64,000 nt of DNA, from NCBI RefSeq assembly GCF_002222615.2, contig NZ_CP022412.2:1364001-1428000 (forward strand), given 5' to 3'. The translations under genes and the position numbers were made by a program. The notes below the pieces were generated by a model. The model saw only the letters and a program-made list of their open reading frames with translations. It was not told where the DNA came from and did no database searches. Of this stretch, positions 45,374 to 54,697 are shown one piece after another (positions within the stretch are counted from its first letter, which is position 1; each line of letters begins with the position of its first letter). This stretch comes from Bacteroides caccae. Its GTDB lineage: Bacteria > Bacteroidota > Bacteroidia > Bacteroidales > Bacteroidaceae.

Positions 45374-46024
45374 ATGACTATTAAAGAATTCTTTTCTTTT
45401 AAAACAAATAAATTTTTCTGGCTGAATATTGTTGCCATGATTGTGGTAGTGGTAGTAATGATATTCGGTGTGCTGAAATGGATGGATGTGTACACCCATC
45501 ATGGAGAAACTGTGGTTGTGCCTGATGTGAAAGGTATGACTACGGAAGAGGCTGCAAAGATGTTCCGCAATCGTGGATTGGTGGCGGTGATCTCGGATAC
45601 TAAGTATGTTAAGGATAAAGCGGCAGGAATTATTCTTGAACTGAAGCCGGGGGCCGGTGAGAAAGTTAAAGAAGGACGTACGGTCTATCTGACGGTTAAT
45701 ACCTTGGATGTGCCGTTGCGTGTGATTCCGGATGTTGCTGATAACAGTTCGCTTCGCCAAGCACAGGCTAAGTTGCTGAGTGCCGGGTTTAAATTGAACG
45801 AAGTACAGTTGGTCAATGGAGAGAAAGACTGGGTGTATGGTGTGAAATATCAGGGACGCCAATTAACGGCAGGGGAGAAAATCCCTATGGGAGCCTCCTT
45901 GACATTAATGGTAGGAGATGGAGCCGGTGATACAGTGGAAGAAGATTCTATTGATATCGATCTAGACACGGAAGAGCCGGTGGCGTCAGAATCATCATCC
46001 ACACAAGATGATAGTTGGTTTTAA
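45374..46024 (+). CDS. PASTA-domain membrane protein
   Basis: A 216-residue inner-membrane protein with a short cytoplasmic N terminus, one membrane helix at about 16-35 and two or three PASTA-type repeats facing the periplasm (VVVPDVKGMTTEEAAKMFRNRGL and VIPDVADNSSLRQAQAKLLSAGF are the repeat starts). The C-terminal 35 residues are acidic and Ser-rich. PASTA domains bind muropeptides or beta-lactams in kinases and penicillin-binding proteins, but there is no kinase here. It leads an operon with rluD and ddl; the ddl link to peptidoglycan fits. The start at 45374 is set by the promoter box. Confidence 0.88.
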   Translation: MTIKEFFSFKTNKFFWLNIVAMIVVVVVMIFGVLKWMDVYTHHGETVVVPDVKGMTTEEAAKMFRNRGLVAVISDTKYVKDKAAGIILELKPGAGEKVKEGRTVYLTVNTLDVPLRVIPDVADNSSLRQAQAKLLSAGFKLNEVQLVNGEKDWVYGVKYQGRQLTAGEKIPMGASLTLMVGDGAGDTVEEDSIDIDLDTEEPVASESSSTQDDSWF

Positions 46025-46050
46025 TTGATAAACAACAGAAACAGACTCGC

Positions 46051-47124
46051 ATGATAGAGGAAGAACTTCCTGATGAATTGGAAAATGACTTGGATGATAT
46101 AGAACCTGTCGGTGACGAATCGCAACTCTACGAACACTTCCGTGTAGTGGTAGATAAGGGGCAGGCGATGGTCAGAGTCGACAAATATCTATTCGAACGT
46201 ATTGTCAACGCTTCGCGTAACCGTATTCAGAAGGCTGCCGAAGACGGATTCGTTATGGCTAACGGCAAGCCGGTGAAGAGTAGCTATAAGGTGAAGCCGT
46301 TGGATGTCATTACTGTGGTAATGGATCGTCCGCGTTATGAAAATGAAATTATTCCTGAAGATATTCCTCTTAATATCGTATATGAAGATAAGTATGTAAT
46401 GGTTGTGAATAAGCCTGCAGGGCTGGTAGTACATCCGGGACACGGAAACTATCACGGCACTTTGGTGAATGCACTGGCCTGGCACATGAAAGATGTGCCT
46501 GATTATGATGCTAATGACCCTCACGTCGGGCTTGTTCATCGGATTGATAAAGATACTTCCGGGTTGCTGGTGATTGCCAAAACACCGGATGCTAAAACAA
46601 ATCTGGGATTGCAGTTCTTCAATAAGACAACCAAACGCAAGTACCGTGCTTTGGTGTGGGGAACTGTGGAACAGGATGAAGGAACGATTGTCGGTAACAT
46701 TGCCCGTAATCCGAAGGACCGGATGCAAATGGCGGTGATGTCCGACCCGGCAGTAGGAAAACATGCCGTAACTCATTATCGGGTATTGGAACGGTTGGGA
46801 TATGTCACTTTGGTGGAGTGCATACTTGAAACCGGACGTACTCATCAGATTCGTGTTCACATGAAACATATCGGGCACGTACTGTTTAACGACGAGCGTT
46901 ATGGTGGTCATGAGATATTGAAAGGTACTCATTTTAGTAAGTACAAACAGTTTGTAAATAATTGCTTTGACACTTGTCCCCGACAGGCTTTGCATGCTAT
47001 GACGTTGGGCTTTGTGCATCCCGTCACTGGTGAGGAGATGTATTTTACTTCCGAACTTCCGGATGACATGGCCCGGCTTATCGAGAAGTGGAGAGGCTAT
47101 ATAAGTAACAGAGAATTAGAATGA
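46051..47124 (+). CDS. RluA/RluD-family 23S rRNA pseudouridine synthase
   Basis: A 357-residue enzyme. The start at 46051 avoids overlap with the PASTA gene, which an upstream start at 46015 would cause. An N-terminal S4 domain (VRVDKYLFERIVNASRNRIQKAAEDG, about 35-65) precedes the synthase domain, whose catalytic Asp lies in GLVHRIDKDTSGLLVIAKT. RTHQIRVHMKHIGH is also conserved. The best guess is RluD, which modifies helix 69 of 23S rRNA, but other RluA members cannot be excluded. It overlaps ddl by 4 bp. Confidence 0.92.
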   Translation: MIEEELPDELENDLDDIEPVGDESQLYEHFRVVVDKGQAMVRVDKYLFERIVNASRNRIQKAAEDGFVMANGKPVKSSYKVKPLDVITVVMDRPRYENEIIPEDIPLNIVYEDKYVMVVNKPAGLVVHPGHGNYHGTLVNALAWHMKDVPDYDANDPHVGLVHRIDKDTSGLLVIAKTPDAKTNLGLQFFNKTTKRKYRALVWGTVEQDEGTIVGNIARNPKDRMQMAVMSDPAVGKHAVTHYRVLERLGYVTLVECILETGRTHQIRVHMKHIGHVLFNDERYGGHEILKGTHFSKYKQFVNNCFDTCPRQALHAMTLGFVHPVTGEEMYFTSELPDDMARLIEKWRGYISNRELE

Positions 47125-48095
47125 AACGCAACATTGCTATCGTAGCAGGAGGGGATACCTCTGAAATCGTAGTTTCCCTGCGTAGTGCACAGGGCATTTA
47201 CTCCTTTATTGACAAGGAAAAGTATAATTTGTACATCGTAGAGATGGAGGGCCGTCGCTGGGAGGTACAATTACCGGACGGAAATAAAGTACCGGTAGAC
47301 AGAAATGACTTTAGTTTTATGAACGGAACGGAAAAGGTTGTGTTCGATTTTGCTTATATCACCATTCACGGTACGCCGGGTGAGGATGGACGTTTGCAAG
47401 GTTATTTCGATATGATGCGTATTCCGTATTCTTGTTGTGGAGTGTTGGCAGCTGCCATTACCTATGATAAGTTCGCTTGCAATCAATATCTGAAAGCCTT
47501 TGGAGTGCGTATTGCCGAATCATTGTTATTGCGTCAGGGACAATCGGTGTCCGACGAGGATGTCTTGGAAAAGATTGGTTTGCCTTGCTTTATCAAACCA
47601 AGTCTGGGTGGCTCCAGTTTTGGAGTTACGAAGGTGAAGACGAAAGAACAAATCCAACCGGCTATTGTTAAAGCTTTCGGTGAGGCGGAAGAAGTGCTTG
47701 TGGAAGCTTTTATGGAAGGTACGGAATTGACTTGCGGTTGTTATAAAACCAAGGAAAAGTCAGTGGTTTTTCCGCCTACGGAAGTAGTGACTCATAATGA
47801 GTTTTTCGATTATGATGCTAAATATAATGGGCAGGTAGACGAGATAACTCCTGCACGCATTTCGGACGAACTGACCGACCGGGTGCAGATGTTGACTTCG
47901 GCTATCTATGATATATTGGGTTGTTCCGGCATTATCCGTGTGGATTATATTGTTACAGCCGGTGAAAAGATTAATCTTCTTGAAGTGAATACCACTCCGG
48001 GAATGACTGCGACAAGTTTTATTCCCCAGCAAGTACGTGCTGCCGGTCTGGAGATAAAGGATGTGATGACTGATATTATCGAAAATAAATTTTAA
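47121..48095 (+). CDS. ddl: D-alanine--D-alanine ligase
   Basis: A 324-residue ATP-grasp enzyme that makes the D-Ala-D-Ala dipeptide for peptidoglycan. Recognised from IAIVAGGDTSEIVVSLRSA, ITIHGTPGEDGRLQGYFDMM, PCFIKPSLGGSSFGVTKVKT, ELTCGCY and INLLEVNTTPGMTATSFIPQQ. Cytoplasmic. It starts inside the end of the pseudouridine synthase gene (ATGA overlap) and ends 8 bp before the acyltransferase gene. Confidence 0.97.
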   Translation: MKRNIAIVAGGDTSEIVVSLRSAQGIYSFIDKEKYNLYIVEMEGRRWEVQLPDGNKVPVDRNDFSFMNGTEKVVFDFAYITIHGTPGEDGRLQGYFDMMRIPYSCCGVLAAAITYDKFACNQYLKAFGVRIAESLLLRQGQSVSDEDVLEKIGLPCFIKPSLGGSSFGVTKVKTKEQIQPAIVKAFGEAEEVLVEAFMEGTELTCGCYKTKEKSVVFPPTEVVTHNEFFDYDAKYNGQVDEITPARISDELTDRVQMLTSAIYDILGCSGIIRVDYIVTAGEKINLLEVNTTPGMTATSFIPQQVRAAGLEIKDVMTDIIENKF

Positions 48096-48103
48096 TTACC
48101 GTT

Positions 48104-49252
48104 ATGGATCTGACAGAGTTTAATGAGATTCGTCCTTATAATGATGAGGAGCTTCCTCAAATCTTTGAGGAACTGATTGCCGATCCGGCTTTTCGGAAAG
48201 CTGCTACCGGAGCTATACCGAACGTTCCATTTGAACTTCTGGCGCAGAAAATGCGTACGTGTAAGACGAAACTTGATTTCCAGAAAGCATTTTGTTATGG
48301 TATTTTGTGGAAGATAGCAGAAGAACATACAAATGGGCTGACATTAGATCACAATGCTTTGCCGAATAAGAAGAAAGCCTATACATATATTTCAAATCAC
48401 AGGGATATTATCTTGGATTCAGGCTTCCTTTCTATTCTGTTGGTCGATCAGGGAATGGATACGGTAGAGATTGCTATTGGTGATAACTTACTTATTTATC
48501 CTTGGATAAAGAAGCTGGTGCGTGTCAACAAGTCTTTTATTGTTCAGCGGGCACTTACGATGCGCCAGATGTTGGAGGCTTCGACGCGGATGTCCCGATA
48601 TATGCATTATACCATTGCAGAGAAAAATCAATCTATTTGGATTGCACAGCGTGAAGGACGGGCGAAGGATTCTAATGACCGCACGCAAGATAGTGTCCTG
48701 AAAATGCTGGCAATGGGAGGTGAAGGAGATTTGATAGATCGCTTGAAGGAAATGAATATTGCTCCGCTTGCCATTTCATACGAATATGATCCTTGCGACT
48801 TCCTGAAAGCACGGGAATTTCAGTTGAAAAGGGATATAGAAGGATATAAAAAAACAACACAAGACGACTTGATTAATATGCAAACCGGGCTTTTCGGATA
48901 TAAAGGTAAGGTGCATTTTCAAGTTGCTTCTTGCATAAATGATGAACTGGAACAAATAGACCGCTCGTTACCGAAACCGGAGTTGTTTGCTGCTATTTCT
49001 GCTTGTATTGATCAGAGAATTTATCGTAATTACCGGATGTATCCGGGAAATTACGTCGCTTATGACTGGTTGAATGGGACGACAGAGTTTACCGGGATTT
49101 ATTCGCAGGAGGAGAAACAGCAGTTTGTAGGCTATATTGAGCAACAATTGGGTAAAATAGAGATTCCTAATAAGGATGAAGCTTTTCTGCGTGAGAAGTT
49201 GTTATTAATGTATGCCAATCCATTAATAAACCATTTAGCTGCGTGTCGATGA
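48104..49252 (+). CDS. Lysophospholipid/glycerolphosphate acyltransferase-like protein
   Basis: A 382-residue protein of the PlsC-like acyltransferase superfamily. The active-site motif reads SNHRDIILDS (His99 and Asp105), with one more residue between His and Asp than the usual HX4D of PlsC. The second block IWIAQREGRAKDSNDRTQDSVLKMLA (about 185-210) matches the EGTRS-like phosphate-binding block. An N-terminal part of about 90 residues is not recognised. It may acylate a lipid intermediate, but the acceptor is unknown. It overlaps the next gene by 4 bp. Confidence 0.82.
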   Translation: MDLTEFNEIRPYNDEELPQIFEELIADPAFRKAATGAIPNVPFELLAQKMRTCKTKLDFQKAFCYGILWKIAEEHTNGLTLDHNALPNKKKAYTYISNHRDIILDSGFLSILLVDQGMDTVEIAIGDNLLIYPWIKKLVRVNKSFIVQRALTMRQMLEASTRMSRYMHYTIAEKNQSIWIAQREGRAKDSNDRTQDSVLKMLAMGGEGDLIDRLKEMNIAPLAISYEYDPCDFLKAREFQLKRDIEGYKKTTQDDLINMQTGLFGYKGKVHFQVASCINDELEQIDRSLPKPELFAAISACIDQRIYRNYRMYPGNYVAYDWLNGTTEFTGIYSQEEKQQFVGYIEQQLGKIEIPNKDEAFLREKLLLMYANPLINHLAACR

Positions 49253-49956
49253 GAATAAGAAAGTTACATATAGTCTGGTTTTGGGGATTACTTTTGCTGA
49301 TGTCCGCTTGTGGGGAGGATGATTATTATTATCCGTCGGTTAAATTGGAATTTGTAACAGTGAAGGCTGGAACGGATGGTAGTATACAGACGTTGATACC
49401 TGATAATGGGGAAGCGTTGACTGTATCTAAAGATCGTACGGGTTCTGCTATTTCGCCAAATACTTCCAGGCGTGTAATGAGTAATTATGAAACGCTTTCG
49501 AACGGGCACACGGCTACAGCTGTGATTTATTCTTTGCAATCTCTTGTTACGCCGACACCTAAACCGGCAGATGATCCAACTTATAGAGACGGGTTAAAGC
49601 ATGATCCGGTAGATGTTGTCAGTATCTGGTTGGGAAGAGGTTATCTGAATATGATTCTGAATCTCAAGGTTAATGGTGGTAAACAGCATGTTTTCGGCAT
49701 AGTGGAAGATTTGTCCGAATTTGAAACAAATGGTACTGTAAATATGTTGTTGTACCATGATGCGAATGGTGATGAGGAGTACTACAATCGTCGTGCTTAT
49801 CTCTCTGTTCCTTTGGATAAATATGCGGATGCAGAGAATCCCGGTCAAAAGATAACGATTAAGTTCAAATATTATACGTATGATAAGGACGGCACTGCAA
49901 TAGAATCTGGTAAGTACTGTAACCCCGGATTTGAATATGTTCCGGATAAGAATTGA
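49249..49956 (+). CDS. NigD-like lipoprotein
   Basis: A 235-residue lipoprotein with lipobox ending at Cys21 (LMSAC). It matches the NigD-like family of Bacteroides envelope lipoproteins, which typically have a first beta-barrel (OB-like) domain and a C-terminal beta-sandwich: YYPSVKLEFVTVK, DVVSIWLGRGYLNMILNLKV and KITIKFKYYTYD are the recognisable strands. Role unknown. The ATG at 49249 overlaps the acyltransferase stop (ATGA) and is used in preference to the GTG two codons upstream. Confidence 0.82.
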   Translation: MRIRKLHIVWFWGLLLLMSACGEDDYYYPSVKLEFVTVKAGTDGSIQTLIPDNGEALTVSKDRTGSAISPNTSRRVMSNYETLSNGHTATAVIYSLQSLVTPTPKPADDPTYRDGLKHDPVDVVSIWLGRGYLNMILNLKVNGGKQHVFGIVEDLSEFETNGTVNMLLYHDANGDEEYYNRRAYLSVPLDKYADAENPGQKITIKFKYYTYDKDGTAIESGKYCNPGFEYVPDKN

Positions 49957-49966
49957 ATAATAGAGT

Positions 49967-50362
49967 ATGATGTTTAAAATGAATCAACTAGCTGTGGGAT
50001 TATTTTTATTTCTCTCTTCTCTTTTCTCTTGTCAGCAGAAAGGAGATTTCAAGTCTATGAACGTGGATGATTTTGATAACCTCATTCAGAATGAGGATAT
50101 ACAGCGTTTGGATGTCCGTACTTTGGCAGAGTATTCGGAAGGACATATTGCAAAGACAATCAATATCAATGTAATGGATGATTCTTTTGCTTCAATGGCA
50201 GATTCGCTGTTGCAAAAAGATAAACCGGTAGCTGTGTATTGCCGTAGCGGCAAGCGGAGCAAAAAGGCTGCGAATATTCTGAGTGAGAAAGGGTATAAGG
50301 TCTTTGAACTTGATAAGGGATTCAATTCTTGGCAGGAGGCAGGCAAGGAGATTGAGCATTAG
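49967..50362 (+). CDS. Rhodanese-domain lipoprotein
   Basis: A 131-residue protein with a lipoprotein signal ending at Cys22 (SLFSC) followed by a single rhodanese domain. The catalytic loop is CRSGKRS with Cys92; RLDVRTLAEYSEGHI is the conserved entry strand. Single-domain rhodaneses move sulfane sulfur or act in redox tasks; being lipid-anchored, this one works in the periplasm. Last gene of the PASTA operon; a 13-bp inverted repeat follows. Confidence 0.92.
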   Translation: MMFKMNQLAVGLFLFLSSLFSCQQKGDFKSMNVDDFDNLIQNEDIQRLDVRTLAEYSEGHIAKTININVMDDSFASMADSLLQKDKPVAVYCRSGKRSKKAANILSEKGYKVFELDKGFNSWQEAGKEIEH

Positions 50363-50384
50363 TCGATGTGGTGAAAAATATAGG

Positions 50385-50466
50385 TTTTAGACATGGATTA
50401 ATTGGTTTGACGGTGTGGCGGTGATATTAATAGAGAATTGTCTATTCGTTTAGTCCATGTCTAAAA
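50385..50466. terminator. 13-bp inverted repeat between convergent genes
   Basis: TTTTAGACATGGA (50385-50397) and its exact reverse complement TCCATGTCTAAAA (50454-50466), 56 bp apart. The position between convergent stop codons and the A/T-rich ends suggest a two-way terminator, but the loop is long, so a small repeat element is an alternative. Confidence 0.5.
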
Positions 50467-50478
50467 ATAAAAAGTTGA

Positions 50479-51183
50479 TCACTCTTTCTCAGCTTTAAGC
50501 TCTATTCCTATTACAAAATAATGGGGTATGTCTTTAAGGATTTCTGCTTTCATTTCCGGATCAATTTCTCTTTCTCCACAAAATCGGATGATGTCATGTT
50601 GCTTGTCCAGCCAAGCGGAACCATATAAAATTAAAGGAATTTTCAAATGGTCTGTGTCTTGTATAGGCTGAAATTTAAATAGGCGCGGGTAATAAATATA
50701 AGAGTGGTATTTTTCTATTGCCTGTAATTTTAATGGTGCACCACCTTTCATCGTTCCCGGTACATTAATAGTGCAAACTGAAGTCGAATCATTGGACTTT
50801 CTAAGATATATTGACATCTCTTTGATATTCTCCCATTCGTTCTTGCCTTCCGGAATATGTTTTATTTCCCGGAAAGCTTGACGATGTTCTTCTGGTACTG
50901 CATTTAAAGACTGAATGTTTTTCCCGAGTCTGATATTATGCACTTGTTTGGGGGATTTTCCATTTTCATACTCATCCATGTAGGCAGTGACCGTATATAC
51001 TTTGTTCAGAAACTCTTTTAATTCAAAACGGAACATGTGAATGTCCATAGCTTCCAGTACATTATAGATGTCTTCTAATTGTGGTTCTGACTGTATTACT
51101 TGAGACTTTTTTTCTTGGGCATCTGCTATGCCTGCAACAACGCACAGGCATAGCAATATGATTATTAGTTTACTTTTGAACAT
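50479..51183 (-). CDS. Secreted protein of unknown function (DUF5041-like)
   Basis: A 234-residue protein with a signal peptide (MFKSKLIIILLCLCVVAGIADAQ). The ATG at 51183 is preferred because the one at 51201 would overlap argF'. The mature part has no motif I recognise with certainty; length and phrases such as IYLRKSNDSTSVCTINVPGTMKG recall the DUF5041 group of Bacteroides proteins. It follows argF' by 4 bp in the same direction but is not an obvious amino-acid gene. Confidence 0.65.
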   Translation of the reverse strand: MFKSKLIIILLCLCVVAGIADAQEKKSQVIQSEPQLEDIYNVLEAMDIHMFRFELKEFLNKVYTVTAYMDEYENGKSPKQVHNIRLGKNIQSLNAVPEEHRQAFREIKHIPEGKNEWENIKEMSIYLRKSNDSTSVCTINVPGTMKGGAPLKLQAIEKYHSYIYYPRLFKFQPIQDTDHLKIPLILYGSAWLDKQHDIIRFCGEREIDPEMKAEILKDIPHYFVIGIELKAEKE

Positions 51184-51187
51184 GATG

Positions 51188-52141
51188 TTATAGACTTTCA
51201 AGTAATTTCTTTAAAACGACTGTCGCTGAGATCTCACGGTTAGCAGCTTCCGGGATAACGATAGATTGTGGACTTTCGATAACGTCATCCGTCACAATCA
51301 TGTTTCTGCGTACAGGAAGACAGTGCATGAAGAAAGCGTTATTAGTCACCTCCATTTGTCGGTCGCTGACAGTCCATTCTCGGTCTTTACTCAATATCTG
51401 TCCGTAATTGTCGCCTGCATAGGCTGCCCAGTTCTTGGCATATATAAAGTCGGCTCCTTCGAAAGCCTTCATTTGGTCGTATTCCACCTTGGCATTTCCT
51501 ACAAATTGTGGAGCCAGTTCATAGCCTTCGGGATGAGTAATGACGAAATCATAGTCGGTGGCGTTCATCCATTCGGCAAATGAGTTGGGAACAGCCTGTG
51601 GTAATGGACGCGGATGCGGAGCCCAAGTCATAACCACTTTCGGACGTACAGTTTTTTTGTATTCTTCGATGGTGATCAAGTCTGCGAAACTTTGCAACGG
51701 ATGGCGGGTTGCTGCTTCCATAGAGAATACGGGGCGTCCCGAATACTGGATAAATTGATTCAGAATCGTTTCCTGATAATCGAAATCACGATTCTCGAAG
51801 CGTGCAAAAGAGCGTACTCCGATTATATCGCAGTAACATCCCATGACGGGGATGGCTTCCAGTAAATGTTCGGGTTTGTCGCCGTCCATGATAACACCGC
51901 GTTCTGTTTCCAGTTTCCATGCACCCTGGTTGATGTCCAACACCATTACGTTCATTCCCAGATTTAAAGCGGCCTTCTGTGTGCTGAGGCGTGTACGTAG
52001 ACTGGAATTGAAGAAGATCATCATTAATGTCTTGTTACGTCCTAATTCTACATACTTGAAGCGGTCTTTTTTGATTTCAAATGCTTCTGCAAGGGCTGAT
52101 TTTAAATCGCCGATGTCCTGTACACAAGTAAATTTCTTCAT
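51188..52141 (-). CDS. argF': N-succinylornithine carbamoyltransferase
   Basis: A 317-residue transcarbamylase for arginine synthesis. The start at 52141 (MKKFTCVQDI) gives the canonical N terminus; the upstream in-frame extension lacks homology. The carbamoyl-phosphate motif FFNSSLRTRLSTQ replaces the usual STRT form, and HCLPVRRNM is the second-substrate region. Pro90 in GDKPEHLL is the residue reported to give the Bacteroides fragilis enzyme its preference for N-succinylornithine over N-acetylornithine. The gene follows proB-proA, linking glutamate-derived proline and arginine pathways. Confidence 0.93.
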   Translation of the reverse strand: MKKFTCVQDIGDLKSALAEAFEIKKDRFKYVELGRNKTLMMIFFNSSLRTRLSTQKAALNLGMNVMVLDINQGAWKLETERGVIMDGDKPEHLLEAIPVMGCYCDIIGVRSFARFENRDFDYQETILNQFIQYSGRPVFSMEAATRHPLQSFADLITIEEYKKTVRPKVVMTWAPHPRPLPQAVPNSFAEWMNATDYDFVITHPEGYELAPQFVGNAKVEYDQMKAFEGADFIYAKNWAAYAGDNYGQILSKDREWTVSDRQMEVTNNAFFMHCLPVRRNMIVTDDVIESPQSIVIPEAANREISATVVLKKLLESL

Positions 52142-52225
52142 GTTTTCTATAATTAATTCGTTATTATACGATTTATCTTTCAACTGTTTGCTATTCACAG
52201 TTTATAGTTCACTATTACATACATA

Positions 52226-53479
52226 TTACCATCTTGTCTGTCCATTTCCTTCAATGACCCATTTATATGAGGTCATTTCTTCCAATCCCATGGGACCACG
52301 TGCATGCAATTTCTGGGTACTGATACCTATTTCTGCTCCCAAACCGAATTGGGCTCCATCGGTGAAGGCCGTAGAGACATTAGTATATATACAAGCAGCA
52401 TCTACTATTTTAGTAAACAACGCTGCACGTTCCTTGTTCTCTGTGACGATGCATTCGCTGTGTCTGGAACTGTTTTCTTGGATATGCCTCAAAGCATCTT
52501 CAAAACTCTTCACTGTTTTAACCGCCATTTTATAGTCTAAGAACTCTGTGCCGAAACTTTCTTTCGTTGCAGGTTGCAGAAGTTCGGCAGGATAATGGCC
52601 GTCTAATGCCTGATAGGCTCGCGGATCGGCATATATAATCACATTGCTGTCTTTTAACTTTTCGCAAAGCAAAGGAAGCTTATCCAGTCTTTTTTCATGT
52701 ACGATAGTACAGTCCAATGCATTACATACACTGACTCTGCGTGTTTTGGCATTATAAATAATATCTGCCCCTTTACTTACATCTCCAAACTCATCAAAGT
52801 AAGTGTGGCAAATACCGGCCCCTGTTTCAATGACCGGGATTTTTGCATTGTTGCGTACAAAATTGATAAGGTTACTACTTCCTCTGGGGATAACCAGATC
52901 GATATAACCTACTGCATTTAGCAATGCTGTTGTAGCTTCTCTATCGGCTGGGAGTAGCTCGACAATATGTGGATTGATATTGAATTCTTTTAGTACTTCG
53001 TGAATAACACAGATAATGGCCCGGTTGGAATAATCGGCGTCGCTTCCTCCTTTCAATACACAGGCATTTCCGCTTTTCAGGCAAAGGGAGAATACATCGA
53101 AACTCACATTAGGTCGTGCTTCGTAGATGATTCCTATTGCTCCGAAAGGCACGCTGATTTTGGTCAGTTTCATTCCGTTGGGGCGTATGGTCTCTTTCAA
53201 CACCCTTCCTAAGGGAGAGGGAAGCGTTGCAACATTACGTGTATCTGTGGCAATGTCTTTCAAACGTTCCTCTGTCAGTTTCAACCGGTCATACTTTGGA
53301 TCATTCTTATCCATTCGTGCGAGGTCTTTTTCATTTTCTGCCAGAATAAACGGTGTCTCTGCAATAGCTGCATCAGCTACTGCATTTAGTATCTGATTGA
53401 TTATTGTGTCATCCTGGATTGCCAATTCACGGCTAGCTGCTTGTACGGCAGCGAAGGTTTCGTTTAAGTTAGTAACCAT
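52226..53479 (-). CDS. proA: Gamma-glutamyl phosphate reductase
   Basis: A 417-residue aldehyde-dehydrogenase-fold enzyme, second step of proline synthesis (glutamyl-5-phosphate to the semialdehyde). Conserved features include [29 protein letters not shown] and the catalytic Cys in [29 protein letters not shown] and [25 protein letters not shown] are typical of the C-terminal half. It begins 22 bp after the proB stop. Confidence 0.97.
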   Translation of the reverse strand: MVTNLNETFAAVQAASRELAIQDDTIINQILNAVADAAIAETPFILAENEKDLARMDKNDPKYDRLKLTEERLKDIATDTRNVATLPSPLGRVLKETIRPNGMKLTKISVPFGAIGIIYEARPNVSFDVFSLCLKSGNACVLKGGSDADYSNRAIICVIHEVLKEFNINPHIVELLPADREATTALLNAVGYIDLVIPRGSSNLINFVRNNAKIPVIETGAGICHTYFDEFGDVSKGADIIYNAKTRRVSVCNALDCTIVHEKRLDKLPLLCEKLKDSNVIIYADPRAYQALDGHYPAELLQPATKESFGTEFLDYKMAVKTVKSFEDALRHIQENSSRHSECIVTENKERAALFTKIVDAACIYTNVSTAFTDGAQFGLGAEIGISTQKLHARGPMGLEEMTSYKWVIEGNGQTRW

Positions 53480-53501
53480 ACACTTTTTTTCTTTCGATTA
53501 A

Positions 53502-54584
53502 TTATTCAATGTATAGATAGTCGTAATGTACTACCGCTTTTTTACCATGTTTTCCTATAGCTTCCTTTGCTTGTCTAGCATCACAATTTACTTTCCCTAT
53601 TCCTACCTGATTTCCCTGAAAATCCATGATACGCACAATATCGTCTTTTTCAAATTCTCCTTCAATACGTGTAATACCGATCGGAAGAATACTGACTGCA
53701 TTTTCAGAATTTAGTATTTCGGTAGCACACTTATTAATGTGAATTTCACCTTTTGCGAATCCCTCACTGTGGGCAATCCATTTTTTTACGCTGGATACCG
53801 GTTCGTTGGAAGGAATGAATCGTGTGCAGAGAGTTTCATCCGGATGTTGAAGCAGGTCGACCAGGATATTATCTCGTTTCCCATTGGCGATAATTACCGT
53901 AATCCCTTCATCTGCTACTTTGCGGGCTATATTGGTCTTTGTTAACATCCCCCCTCGGCCGAAACTGGACTTGGAAGCTTGGATATAGTTGGATAGATCT
54001 TTTCCATGTTCAATCTCACGAATGACGGAAGAATCCGGATTTGAAGGAGAACCATTATAAATTCCGTTTATATTGCTGAGGATAATCAATGCTTGTACAT
54101 TCATCATCGAGGCAATGAGTCCGGATAGTTCATCATTATCGGTGAACATCAGTTCACTGACAGAAATCGTATCGTTTTCATTTACAATCGGAATTACTCC
54201 ATTTGCAAGCATCACTGTCATACAGTTTTTCTGATTGAGATAATGGCGGCGTGTGCCAAAACTTTCTTTTGTAGTCAATACCTGACCGACAGGAATATTA
54301 TGTTCGCGGAAAAGCTCATAATAACGATTGATTAACTTTGCCTGTCCTACTGCAGAAAACAATTGACGTTGGTCTACACTGTCGAGTTTTTTTTGTGGGG
54401 ATACTTCACTACGTCCTGACGCTACCGCTCCTGACGAAATGAGAATAATCTCCACTCCCGATTTATGCAATTCTGCTATCTGATCAACAAGCGCTGACAT
54501 ACGAGTAACGTCCAGCGTCCCATCTCGGCGTGTTAATACATTGCTACCGACCTTTACTGCAACCCGTGTAAATACCTGTTTCAT
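53502..54584 (-). CDS. proB: Glutamate 5-kinase
   Basis: A 360-residue enzyme, first step of proline synthesis. The start at 54584 (MKQVFTRVAVKVGSN) is used because the in-frame ATG at 54617 lies within the promoter box 54615-54622. The amino-acid kinase domain (about 1-260) shows VKVGSNVLT, ILISSGAVASGR, VIPIVNENDTISVSE and FGRGGMLTK. The C-terminal 80 residues form a PUA domain. It leads proB-proA-argF'. Confidence 0.96.
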   Translation of the reverse strand: MKQVFTRVAVKVGSNVLTRRDGTLDVTRMSALVDQIAELHKSGVEIILISSGAVASGRSEVSPQKKLDSVDQRQLFSAVGQAKLINRYYELFREHNIPVGQVLTTKESFGTRRHYLNQKNCMTVMLANGVIPIVNENDTISVSELMFTDNDELSGLIASMMNVQALIILSNINGIYNGSPSNPDSSVIREIEHGKDLSNYIQASKSSFGRGGMLTKTNIARKVADEGITVIIANGKRDNILVDLLQHPDETLCTRFIPSNEPVSSVKKWIAHSEGFAKGEIHINKCATEILNSENAVSILPIGITRIEGEFEKDDIVRIMDFQGNQVGIGKVNCDARQAKEAIGKHGKKAVVHYDYLYIE

Positions 54585-54614
54585 TTTTGCTAATTTACTG
54601 ACGATTTGAAAGTA

Positions 54615-54622
54615 CAAATATA
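54615..54622 (-). promoter_or_regulatory. Bacteroides -7 box (TATATTTG) for proB-proA-argF'
   Basis: Minus-strand TATATTTG, 31 bp upstream of the proB start. Confidence 0.55.
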
Positions 54623-54697
54623 GAACTTTTTATCGATATGTTACCAAAACGGGCTGAAAAGAATTATCTTAGCATCCTGATAGAGAAAAAGTAAATA

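Noticed and set aside
46189..47019. 276-codon frame on the minus strand
   Set aside because: Antisense to the pseudouridine synthase gene, which has intact catalytic motifs.
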